From Flavobacterium azizsancarii (GTDB lineage: Bacteria; Bacteroidota; Bacteroidia; Flavobacteriales; Flavobacteriaceae), in contig NZ_JAMZNK010000009.1 in the NCBI RefSeq assembly GCF_027980145.1, positions 84,456-148,455 on the forward strand: a DNA stretch of 64,000 nt. Reading direction: 5' to 3'. Below, piece by piece: positions 36,215 through 43,600 of this stretch (its first letter is position 1; every line of letters begins with the position of its first letter). The notes below the pieces were generated by a model. It was not told where the DNA came from and did not search any database. It saw only the letters and a program-made list of their open reading frames with translations. The position numbers and the translations under genes are program-made.

Positions 36215-36739
36215 AGGTAGATAAAATTTGTTTTTAATTTTGGATTTAACTGTCTTTATCTAAACAAATAGTATGATTTATAATCATAACGATTTCTTAT
36301 AAAAAAAGAGTTCCAACAAAGTTAAACAAACAAATCGAATGAGAAATGGAGATTAACAAAATTTGAAGACTCCTTTATTTTATAACAAAACAAGAATTAT
36401 AGGTTAAAAAAAGCCAAATGAAATCGTAATAGTAGGTCGTGAAAACAGGATTTTTTAGAAATAAACTTTTGGATAGACAGAAAAACAAACATTTTTTTTA
36501 TTTACGGAATGATTTTACGAGCAAAAAAACGTCAGATCTGTATAAAAAAGCCATCAGTAATTTTCTTAATTATTTCAGGGTTAAGTTGATTTTTTGGATA
36601 TCGTATTAACAAATTAAACAAAAACAAATAAGCTGGTTTTGTATTTACTTTACGAAATATTCAGGACTTCAAACACGAACGCCAATTCAACTAATTAATA
36701 GAAAAATTGGCGTTATCAGCGTTTATGCTTATTTAAAAA
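36215..36739. other. Gene-free intergenic stretch with one hairpin
   Basis: This 525-bp AT-rich region holds no gene that I can support. The only structure seen is AACGCCAATT / AATTGGCGTT (36678-36687 with 36705-36714, loop 17 nt), which lies after the DoxX-type gene but lacks a T-run on that strand. The rest looks featureless. Confidence 0.6.
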
Positions 36740-37840
36740 TTACAATTTCAAATCATCAGTATCGTTGTAATGTACCTTTTGAATGATAGTTCCGTTTTGT
36801 ACCACAACAATACTCGGATTAGCTCTTTCTACAGTTTTTAATGCTGTTGCATCACAGAAATAGAAATCAACATCTAAACCATATTGTTTTTTTGCTTTTG
36901 CAATTTCATCTGCTCCGGAAGCAGTCATTGCAATTACTTTATATCCTTTTGCTTTTGCAGCTTTACTTAAACCCTCTAATTTTTTCATTCCATCAGGATG
37001 AGATAAATTCAGGTCATAAGTTACAAAAATTAATAATTTAGGTTCTTTTAATAATTCTTCTTTATAGTCAGAATCGTCTTTTACCATAGTAAAATCGTGA
37101 ATTGGCGGAATATAACCTTCAGTAATTACTTTGTCTTTTCTGTCGACAAAAGCCGCGCCTTCCGGAATATTTGCCAGGTCTCTTTCTGTAAATTCTTTAT
37201 CGACACCATTTACTTTATAGATAAAAGTCATTTCTACGACAGATTTTGGCGCACCTTCCGGAATTTCCATTCCTTTCTCGATGTTTGTACCTACTTTATA
37301 AGGACGGAAATCCTTGATAGGATTATGATTTAAAACCCAAACTGCCATAAAAACGCATAAAATAATGCTTACAAGAGTACTGATATTTGTAACAGTATTG
37401 GAGAATAAAGGTTTTACTAATTTTTTATTGACAAACAAAATCACAATAAAGAATAGTAATACGATATCTTTCGAAAAGGATTGCCAAGGCGTTAAGTGCA
37501 AAGCATCTCCAAAACATCCGCAATCTTTTACAACATCAAAATAGGCAGAGTAGAAGGTTAGGAAGGTAAAGAAAACGATTAATAGCAATAAAAACCAAAT
37601 CGTAAGTTTCGATTTATAACCTACCAATAACATAACTCCCAGGACAACTTCTAAAATTACTAAAAAGATGGCTAGTCCTAAAGCCAATGGCTCTAGAAAT
37701 GGCATATTGAAAACCGGCTCACTAAAATATTCAGCCAATTTATAAGAGAATCCAACCGGATCATTTAGTTTGATTAATCCCGAAATAATAAATAATACGC
37801 CGACAAATAATCTTGAAAATTGAGTAATGATGTTTTTCAT
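36740..37840 (-). CDS. BT_3928-type protein: DoxX-like membrane domain with a thioredoxin-like C-terminus
   Basis: The N-terminal half of this 366-residue protein has four to five membrane segments (about 1-170) of DoxX/MauE type (LFVGVLFIISGLIKLNDPVG, with a periplasmic CGCFG loop). The C-terminal half (about 240-366) has a thioredoxin-like fold (LLIFVTYDLNLSHPDGMKKL) but no CXXC active site, so it probably does not act as an oxidoreductase by itself. The layout is a known Bacteroidota family named after BT_3928; its role is unclear. A palindromic repeat (37858-37895) separates it from DUF1599. Confidence 0.85.
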   Translation of the reverse strand: MKNIITQFSRLFVGVLFIISGLIKLNDPVGFSYKLAEYFSEPVFNMPFLEPLALGLAIFLVILEVVLGVMLLVGYKSKLTIWFLLLLIVFFTFLTFYSAYFDVVKDCGCFGDALHLTPWQSFSKDIVLLFFIVILFVNKKLVKPLFSNTVTNISTLVSIILCVFMAVWVLNHNPIKDFRPYKVGTNIEKGMEIPEGAPKSVVEMTFIYKVNGVDKEFTERDLANIPEGAAFVDRKDKVITEGYIPPIHDFTMVKDDSDYKEELLKEPKLLIFVTYDLNLSHPDGMKKLEGLSKAAKAKGYKVIAMTASGADEIAKAKKQYGLDVDFYFCDATALKTVERANPSIVVVQNGTIIQKVHYNDTDDLKL

Positions 37841-37857
37841 GGTTTTGTGTTTTTTTC

Positions 37858-37895
37858 GCCACGAATTTCACGAATTAATTCGTAAAATTTGTGGC
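37858..37895. repeat. Palindromic intergenic repeat
   Basis: GCCACGAATTTCACGAAT is followed by its imperfect inverse ending AAATTTGTGGC. The same 18-mer occurs at 40837-40854, and CACGAATTTCAC also at 44622-44633. Confidence 0.75.
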
Positions 37896-37902
37896 TAATT
37901 TT

Positions 37903-38442
37903 TTATTTTAATGGTTCCAATATCAATGCAAAAACAGAATAATTAATCATATCCTGATAATTGGCATCAATACCTTCAGAAACTAAAGTTTTGCCTTTAT
38001 TGTCTTCAATTTGTTTTACTCGAAGTAGTTTTTGCAGAATCAAATCAGTCAGGGAACTCACACGCATATCACGCCAGGCTTCACCATAGTCATGGTTTTT
38101 AGCCAGCATTAACTCTTTTGTCAATTTAACTTTAGCGTCATATAATTCAGTTGCTTTTTCTACGTCAAGATCAGGCTGGTCAACAACTCCTAATTCTAAC
38201 TGAATCAAAGCCATGATCGAATAATTGATGATTGCTATGAATTCTCCTTTTTCATCTTCATCAACTTTACGAACTTCGTTTTCTTGTAAGCTTCTGATTC
38301 TTTGCGCTTTTATAAAGATTTGATCCGTTAGTGAAGGCAATCTTAAAATTCGCCACGCACTGCCGTAATCTTTCATTTTATTGATAAATAAAGTGCGGCA
38401 AACCGTAATTACATTATCATATTCAAGGGAAGTATTCTTCAT
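37903..38442 (-). CDS. DUF1599 protein
   Basis: The 179-residue soluble protein consists of two similar halves: the first with LFINKMKDYGSAWRILRLPSL, the second with MLAKNHDYGEAWRDMRVSSL, each followed by an ILQK/FIKAQR-type helix. This duplication is the DUF1599 hallmark. Its function is not established (nucleotide-binding or RNA-related suggestions exist). It sits between the BT_3928-like gene and divergent folP, a common Bacteroidota neighbourhood. Confidence 0.9.
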   Translation of the reverse strand: MKNTSLEYDNVITVCRTLFINKMKDYGSAWRILRLPSLTDQIFIKAQRIRSLQENEVRKVDEDEKGEFIAIINYSIMALIQLELGVVDQPDLDVEKATELYDAKVKLTKELMLAKNHDYGEAWRDMRVSSLTDLILQKLLRVKQIEDNKGKTLVSEGIDANYQDMINYSVFALILEPLK

Positions 38443-38489
38443 TTATTGCTGTATATTTGCTAAAATTTATTCAAAAATAGGTATAATAT

Positions 38490-38660
38490 TAAAGAGTTTC
38501 AAGTTTCAGGTTTTCTTTGTTTCAAGTTTTTTCTAAACAAAGTGTTAATGCTAAGAACTTGAAACTTGAAAATAATATAAAAAGTTTCAAGTTTTCTTTG
38601 TTTCAAGTTCGAGCTTGCACAATCTGGATTATCCTGAAACTTGAAACCTGAAACAAAAAT
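38490..38660. repeat. Palindromic repeat array between DUF1599 and folP
   Basis: The word GTTTCAAG and its complement CTTGAAAC recur at least seven times in alternating orientation, with TTTTCTTTGTTTCAAGTT present twice, so the gap can fold into nested hairpins. CTTGAAAGTTGAAAC and ACCTGAAACAAA occur again after the 39685 gene (40311-40340), which suggests the same element was copied nearby. Confidence 0.7.
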
Positions 38661-38670
38661 AACAAAACAT

Positions 38671-39495
38671 ATGCTGATTAACTGCAAAGGGCAACTTGTT
38701 GATTTGTCAATTCCTAAAGTAATGGGGATTTTGAATGTTACGCCTAACTCTTTTTTTGACGGAGGAAAGTATAAAAATGAAGATGATATTATCTCGCAAG
38801 CAGGTAAAATGTTGTCTGAAGGTGCTGCGTTTATTGATCTTGGGGCATATTCAAGTAAACCAAGTGCTGAATTTGTTACTGAAAAAGAAGAAATTGAGCG
38901 TATTGTTCCGGCAATCGAAGTGATTTTAAAACATTTTCCAGATGCTTTATTGTCAATTGATACCTTTAGGGCTGCCGTTGCAAAAGCGAGTATAGAAACC
39001 GGTGCAGCGATTATAAATGATATTGCTGCAGGCGAATTAGACGATAAAATGTTTGATATAATTGCAAATTATAATGTTCCGTATATTATGATGCACATGC
39101 GTGGGAATCCGCAAACAATGCAAAGTTTGACGAATTATGAGGACATCGTAAAAGAAATGCTTTTCTATTTTTCTGAAAAAGTAAAAAAGGCAAGAAGCTT
39201 AGGTATTAATGATTTGATTCTTGATCCGGGTTTTGGATTTGCGAAAACAACGGATCAGAATTATGAGGTTTTACAAAAAATGGAAGTTTTTAATCTTTTA
39301 GAATTACCAGTTTTAGCAGGCGTTTCGAGAAAATCGATGATTTATAAAACATTAAATAACTCTGCACAGGAAGCCTTAAACGGTACAACGGTTTTGAATA
39401 CGATTGCTTTGACAAAAGGCGCTAAAATTCTTCGTGTTCATGATGTAAAAGAGGCAGTAGAATGTATTACTTTGTTTAATAAAATAAATGGGTAA
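38671..39495 (+). CDS. folP: Dihydropteroate synthase
   Basis: The 274-residue TIM-barrel enzyme joins p-aminobenzoate and the pterin diphosphate, a step of folate synthesis. Signatures include GILNVTPNSFFDGG, GAAFIDLGAYSSKPSA, IIMMHMRGNPQTM-type loop (seen as YIMMHMRGNPQTM), LDPGFGFAKT and GVSRKSMIYK. The start ATG at 38671 gives the normal N-terminus; the TTG at 38641 lies inside the repeat array. Divergent from the DUF1599 gene. Confidence 0.96.
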   Translation: MLINCKGQLVDLSIPKVMGILNVTPNSFFDGGKYKNEDDIISQAGKMLSEGAAFIDLGAYSSKPSAEFVTEKEEIERIVPAIEVILKHFPDALLSIDTFRAAVAKASIETGAAIINDIAAGELDDKMFDIIANYNVPYIMMHMRGNPQTMQSLTNYEDIVKEMLFYFSEKVKKARSLGINDLILDPGFGFAKTTDQNYEVLQKMEVFNLLELPVLAGVSRKSMIYKTLNNSAQEALNGTTVLNTIALTKGAKILRVHDVKEAVECITLFNKING

Positions 39496-39517
39496 TTAGA
39501 AAAATTCATTTGGTTTG

Positions 39518-39615
39518 TCATTTCGACCAAAGGGAGAAATCGCATGAGAAACTCTACAAAGATTGGCAATTTTGTTTGCGAAATTACCAATGCGATTTCT
39601 CCTGCATCGAAATGA
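39518..39615. repeat. Palindromic repeat of the TCATTTCGA / GAGAAATCGC type
   Basis: The outer arms TCATTTCGA (39518-39526) and TCGAAATGA (39607-39615) and the inner arms GGGAGAAATCGCAT (39532-39545) and ATGCGATTTCTCC (39590-39602) form a long hairpin-like element. Elements with TTTCGA and GAGAAATC arms are recognised from memory in flavobacterial intergenic DNA. Confidence 0.75.
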
Positions 39616-39684
39616 AATACTCTGAGTTTATTAATATTAAGTGAAATACATTAACAGGTTAAAAAATAAATAAAACTAATTTTT

Positions 39685-40308
39685 ATGAAATACTTTACTT
39701 TAATCATTGCCTTGCTTTTATTTTCATGTGAAAAAAAAGAAGACGTCCTGCTTCCAAAAGCAAATGTTTCTATAGTGAAAGATGTTCAGGATCATTCGCC
39801 AATTTATATTTTCTTTAAAACAGAAGGAAAAGATACGATCGCAGATGTAAACCGAAAAAACAGCATTATTTCTACCAACTGGCTTTTTAATATAGACAAA
39901 CGTTTGCCATTAAAACTAGTAATTCCCGAAGTAATAAAACTTCAGGATAAAAAGCGTGCGGATAGCGCGCACAAAAACGAAGAAGCAGAAAACTATTATT
40001 CGTATGCTGATTCTATCGGAAAGAATCTGGCTTTTTTACCTTTCACAAAAGTGTATTATAAATTAGAAAAACCAAAATCGGAGGGGTTAGTTGTGTTTTT
40101 TAAGAATAATAAAACTGTTGAGGTTAACAACCAAATCATTAAAAAAGAAGAATTACTAAATTACATCGCAAGTCTTGACTTTGCTGTTAAGCCAAAAATG
40201 CAATTCTGTTTTGATAAAAATATGAGTTTCGATGCCTATATTCAGGACAAAATTTTGGTTCAGAAACTAGAATCATTCGCAAATATTACAGAAGAATTTA
40301 TTTTCTAA
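39685..40308 (+). CDS. Conserved lipoprotein of unknown function
   Basis: The 207-residue lipoprotein has the signal MKYFTLIIALLLFSC (Cys15), followed by EKKEDVLL, an acidic/basic start of the mature protein. No family is recognised. The body looks mainly helical and charged, with a C-terminal stretch PKMQFCFDKNMSFDAYIQDK. The gene lies between folP and convergent rlmH. A decayed copy of the GTTTCAAG element follows at 40311. Confidence 0.65.
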   Translation: MKYFTLIIALLLFSCEKKEDVLLPKANVSIVKDVQDHSPIYIFFKTEGKDTIADVNRKNSIISTNWLFNIDKRLPLKLVIPEVIKLQDKKRADSAHKNEEAENYYSYADSIGKNLAFLPFTKVYYKLEKPKSEGLVVFFKNNKTVEVNNQIIKKEELLNYIASLDFAVKPKMQFCFDKNMSFDAYIQDKILVQKLESFANITEEFIF

Positions 40309-40348
40309 CTTGAAAGTTGAAACAAATAAAACCTGAAACAAATTTCTT

Positions 40349-40822
40349 TTACTGATGATGATAAGGTTCGTTCCTTAAAATCGTAAACCCGCGATACAAT
40401 TGTTCAATGAAAAACAAGCGAACCATTTGGTGCGAAAATGTCATTAACGAAAGTGATATTTTCCCCTGTGCTTTGCTGTAAACCGTATCAGAGAATCCGT
40501 AAGGACCGCCAATTACAAAAACTAAAGTTTTAATTCCGGAGTTCATTTTCTTTTGCAGTTCTTCAGAGAAACCAACGCTGGAGAAGTTTTTTCCGTTTTC
40601 ATCCAGTAAAATCAATTGATCCGTTGGTGTTAATTTAGCAAGAATCAGTTCGCCTTCTTTCTCTTTTTGCTGGCTTTCAGATAAATTCTTTACGTTTTTG
40701 ATATCCGGAATAATCTCCAAATCAAATTTGATGTAAAAAGACAAACGTTTGGTATAATCGTCGATTAAAGTTTGTAACGATTTATTGTCGGTTTTGCCAA
40801 TGGCGATAAGTTTGATATTCAT
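40349..40822 (-). CDS. rlmH: 23S rRNA (pseudouridine1915-N3)-methyltransferase RlmH
   Basis: The 157-residue SPOUT methyltransferase methylates pseudouridine 1915 in 23S rRNA. The knot region is clear: the glycine-rich VFVIGGPYGF followed by the C-terminal block HQMVRLFFIEQLYRGFTI and the conserved ending NEPYHHQ. It is of typical length. Upstream (40829-40912) lies an intergenic repeat. Confidence 0.96.
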   Translation of the reverse strand: MNIKLIAIGKTDNKSLQTLIDDYTKRLSFYIKFDLEIIPDIKNVKNLSESQQKEKEGELILAKLTPTDQLILLDENGKNFSSVGFSEELQKKMNSGIKTLVFVIGGPYGFSDTVYSKAQGKISLSLMTFSHQMVRLFFIEQLYRGFTILRNEPYHHQ

Positions 40823-40836
40823 TTTAATTTTTTTTT

Positions 40837-40912
40837 GCCACGAATTTCACGAATCAGCACGAATTAAAAAAAATCTGTGTCAATCTGTTTAATCCGCATA
40901 ATCTGTGGGCTA
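40837..40912. repeat. Intergenic repeat, composite
   Basis: Begins with GCCACGAATTTCACGAAT (shared exactly with 37858) and continues with AATCTGTGTCAATCTGTTTA and AATCTGTGGGCTA, the words scattered through the other degenerate copies. It joins both families in one element. Confidence 0.7.
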
Positions 40913-41212
40913 TTTTTTATTCTCAAAAACAGTTTCAAAATGCTCTACAATGGGAAACGGTTCATAATAATGATGTAAAATTTTCTTCCATTCCAGATAA
41001 GCCTCAGAGTTTCTAAAACCTTGGGTGTGATCTTCAAGCGTATTCCAGTCAACCAATAAAAGATATTTATTTTCGACTTCCAGACATTTCTCTAATCGAT
41101 GCCCAAGATAACCATCGATGGATGAAATGTATTGACTTGCTATTGCAAAATCAGCTTCAAATTGATTTGCTAATTCAGGTTTTACAAAAAGAAATGCGGC
41201 TTCTAGAATCAT
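40910..41212 (-). CDS. Antibiotic biosynthesis monooxygenase (ABM)-fold protein
   Basis: The 100-residue protein starts at ATG 41212 (MILEAAFLFVKPE); an upstream TTG would add six residues and overlap the palindrome at 41229. It has the ABM ferredoxin-like pattern: FLFVKPELANQFEADF at the start, ISSIDGYLGHRLEKC in the middle, LLLVDWNTLEDHTQGFRNSE with the conserved W-L-H-F and an ending with EPFPIVEHFE. Members are small dimeric monooxygenases or dehydratases, here with unknown substrate. Confidence 0.8.
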   Translation of the reverse strand: MILEAAFLFVKPELANQFEADFAIASQYISSIDGYLGHRLEKCLEVENKYLLLVDWNTLEDHTQGFRNSEAYLEWKKILHHYYEPFPIVEHFETVFENKK

Positions 41213-41228
41213 ATAGCTTAATATTGGC

Positions 41229-41261
41229 AAACCTAACAGGTTTTAAAAACCTGTTAGGTTT
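41229..41261. repeat. Near-perfect palindrome AAACCTAACAGGTTTT
   Basis: Sixteen bases and their inverse are separated by one A. It lies between the ABM gene and the ADA gene stop at 41264, and may act as a terminator on either strand. The word AACCTAACAGG is common in flavobacterial intergenic DNA, from memory. Confidence 0.75.
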
Positions 41262-41263
41262 CG

Positions 41264-42682
41264 TTAGTTTTTAGGGAATTTAGCTTCAAAAGTTTTAAAT
41301 CTTGCGTCTAAATCTTTCAATAATTGTTTTTTAACTGATGAATCCTGAATAAAACTGTAATTAATACTATTGTAAACGTATTGTTTTATTGTTGCATATG
41401 AAACATCAGGATATCTTTTGGCCAGTAAAACGTATTGTTCCGTCATATTTGTTCTTAAAATCCCTGCATCATCAGTACTGATCACGATTGGGACATTAAA
41501 TTCTTTATAAAGTACAAACGGATGTCTGCTTTCTTTTACTTTCAAAATGAATTCATTACTTGTCAAATTGATCTCTATAGGAATATTATTTTTTGCCATA
41601 TAGCGCAATAAATCATATGAATTTGCTTCGTAAGCAATATCCACTCCATGACCAATTCTGTTTGCTCCTGCGACATAAATAGCATCATTAATATGCCATG
41701 TCAAATCTTCAGGTTGCACTAAACCAAGAGTCAATTCGCCAGCGTGAAGCGTATATTTTACATCAGGAAATTTAGAATGGCAATATTTGAACATCACCAT
41801 ATGCAGCCAATAATCTTTCATCGAATTTTCTCCATGTTCCGGAGAAACAATGTTTACACCGGCAACCAATTTGCTGTCATTTGCAGAGATAAAGGCAATA
41901 GTCAGATTCTTGAATAAATCGACAGGATCCATAAAACGAAGTACAAAATTTTGATAACGCATAGTAAAACGATCATCATCAATTTTTAAGTCTTTGTGCA
42001 ATTTTGCTATAAAATTGGTATTGAAATCTGTAGCATATTTTTTAGCATCTTTCTTTTGAACTGCTTTATACAAATCGTCTAAAAGTTTCAGAACTGCTTT
42101 TTCATCTCTTTGAGAAGCTGCCTGACGTAATTTTGTATTGAAATCTGTTAAATCAGAAACGTTCATATCACACGGAATCGTTGATAATTGTGTTTCGATA
42201 TAACTTACGTTTTCAACAATGGCGCGTTTTTTTAATTCGAGCATTCCTTCTGCAAAATGCCCCTGGATAGTAGGTTCAAACTTTTGAAAAGAATCAAAAA
42301 ATAAATCGTCAGATGGTACAGAAACGCCGTTATAATCTTTAGCCGACCAGGTTTGCATTACTTGTTGCTCGTAAAAAGCAAGTTTACCTTCGTTTTTAAG
42401 AGAAGAGAAAGTCTGCCAATTGCCTTTTGCAGGTTTTGTTTTAGAGACGTCCATGGTTTCTAAATTCAAATAAAAATCTTGTGCAATTGCTCTTTCCAAA
42501 AGAGGTTCTGCATAAATTGATCCTGAAAAATGATGGTGTAAATCGCCGCCTTTTGGCATTTGTTGAAAGAAAGCTGTTAAGAGAGCTTCGTTATTTCTGT
42601 TTTTATCTAAATAATTTTCAGCTGTTTGAGAAAAGCTGATTTGTGCTATGAAAAAACAGAAAAGTGTAATTATCCTCGTCAT
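41264..42682 (-). CDS. Secreted adenosine deaminase family protein
   Basis: The 472-residue protein has a signal peptide (about 1-19, QISFSQ) and a metallo-dependent hydrolase barrel. The catalytic set is present: His49-x-His51 in GGDLHHHFSG, HAGE with its Glu and HGVD in RIGHGVDIA, and STDDAGIL with the metal-binding Asp. The presence of a signal peptide and long helical insert (about 60-200) recalls ADGF-type secreted deaminases. It may deaminate adenosine or a related purine in the periplasm; the exact substrate cannot be read from sequence. A promoter-like TATATTTG box (minus strand, 42704-42711) lies 22 bp upstream. Confidence 0.85.
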   Translation of the reverse strand: MTRIITLFCFFIAQISFSQTAENYLDKNRNNEALLTAFFQQMPKGGDLHHHFSGSIYAEPLLERAIAQDFYLNLETMDVSKTKPAKGNWQTFSSLKNEGKLAFYEQQVMQTWSAKDYNGVSVPSDDLFFDSFQKFEPTIQGHFAEGMLELKKRAIVENVSYIETQLSTIPCDMNVSDLTDFNTKLRQAASQRDEKAVLKLLDDLYKAVQKKDAKKYATDFNTNFIAKLHKDLKIDDDRFTMRYQNFVLRFMDPVDLFKNLTIAFISANDSKLVAGVNIVSPEHGENSMKDYWLHMVMFKYCHSKFPDVKYTLHAGELTLGLVQPEDLTWHINDAIYVAGANRIGHGVDIAYEANSYDLLRYMAKNNIPIEINLTSNEFILKVKESRHPFVLYKEFNVPIVISTDDAGILRTNMTEQYVLLAKRYPDVSYATIKQYVYNSINYSFIQDSSVKKQLLKDLDARFKTFEAKFPKN

Positions 42683-42703
42683 ACTCTAAGTTTAAATTAC
42701 ATG

Positions 42704-42711
42704 CAAATATA
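42704..42711 (-). promoter_or_regulatory. -7 box for the deaminase gene
   Basis: TATATTTG on the minus strand matches TAnnTTTG. The -33 is not clear. Confidence 0.45.
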
Positions 42712-42760
42712 CGAGTTTCTGCGGAAATTTGAAAATTGAATTTCATTGTAGTGATTTTTT

Positions 42761-42876
42761 ACCGCAAAGGACGCAAGATTTTTATTATACCTAAACTTTA
42801 TTATAAACACAAAGTTCGCAAAGCTTTGTCTAAAAAACTTTGCGAACTTTGCGTAATTCTCTGCGCCCTTTGTGGT
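42761..42876. repeat. Nested palindromic intergenic element
   Basis: Inner arms CAAAGTTCGCAAAG and CTTTGCGAACTTTG are enclosed by outer arms ACCGCAAAGG and CCTTTGTGGT. Together they form a two-level hairpin of about 115 bp in the gap between the deaminase and GNAT genes, followed by the tail ACTTAGAAACTTAGAGCCTC (about 42884 on), similar to the GCGACTTAGTGCC tail of the 3.9-kb copy. Confidence 0.75.
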
Positions 42877-42910
42877 AAAAAAAACTTAGAAACTTAGAGC
42901 CTCAGCAGCT

Positions 42911-43195
42911 TTAAGAAAACAATACATCATGAATTTCTTCTACCTTATCAAAAACACTTTTTGCAAAAGGACAAAGCGGAATAATTTTCAGATTATTGGT
43001 TCTGGCATATTCTACAGCGGCCATAACAAGTTTTTTACCAACACCTTTTCCGTTGAATTCCTCATTGACTTCAGTATGATCAATGATGAATTTAGAATCT
43101 CCAGCCCAGGTATACGTCATTTTTCCAGCTTGTTTTTCGTCTTCAATAGCTTCAAAATAGCCTCTTCTTGTATCGTTTATTTGTTTGATTTCCAT
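42911..43195 (-). CDS. Short GNAT-type N-acetyltransferase (YidJ-like)
   Basis: The 94-residue protein belongs to the mini-GNAT group (PF14542): RGYFEAIEDEKQAGKMTY then WAGDSKFIIDHTEVNEEF, followed by the acetyl-CoA loop GKGVGKKLVMAAVEYAR and the C-terminal PLCPFAKSVFD. It is of typical length. Substrate unknown. The ATG (43195) lies 6 bp after the OsmC gene stop, so the two are one unit. Confidence 0.9.
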   Translation of the reverse strand: MEIKQINDTRRGYFEAIEDEKQAGKMTYTWAGDSKFIIDHTEVNEEFNGKGVGKKLVMAAVEYARTNNLKIIPLCPFAKSVFDKVEEIHDVLFS

Positions 43196-43201
43196 GATAA
43201 G

Positions 43202-43597
43202 TTATATTAATGTAGTTTTAATTTCGATTGAATGTGTTAATGTTTTGTGTATTGGGCAACTGTTGGCTATTGTTTCTAATCGATGCCTTTGTGCTTGATC
43301 TACCTCGCCTATAATTTCGATTTTGCGTGTAAATAAAGAAACATTTTGCTCAGAATCTCTTTCAAAATCAACTTTGATATTAATTTCAGAAACATCCCAC
43401 TGTTTTCTATTTATATACATTCGTAACGTGATCAAAGTACAGGATGCTAAAGACGAAGCCAAAAGTTCTGACGGACTAAAACCTAAATTTTTGCCGCCCA
43501 TTTCCTGTGGTTCATCAGCAATCAGGATATTTCCGCTGGCTGATTTTATTTCCGTTCGATACAAACGCGTATCTATTTGTGCTGAGATAGTTTCCAT
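43202..43597 (-). CDS. OsmC family protein
   Basis: The 131-residue protein has the OsmC/Ohr pattern with two conserved cysteines: one in LASSLASCTLITLRMY and one in NSCPIHKTL. Such proteins reduce organic hydroperoxides. The stretch GGKNLGFSPSELL is typical. The gene lies between pirin (3 bp) and GNAT (6 bp), so all three are a short operon on the minus strand, with a stress-related flavour. Confidence 0.92.
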   Translation of the reverse strand: METISAQIDTRLYRTEIKSASGNILIADEPQEMGGKNLGFSPSELLASSLASCTLITLRMYINRKQWDVSEINIKVDFERDSEQNVSLFTRKIEIIGEVDQAQRHRLETIANSCPIHKTLTHSIEIKTTLI

Positions 43598-43600
43598 ATA

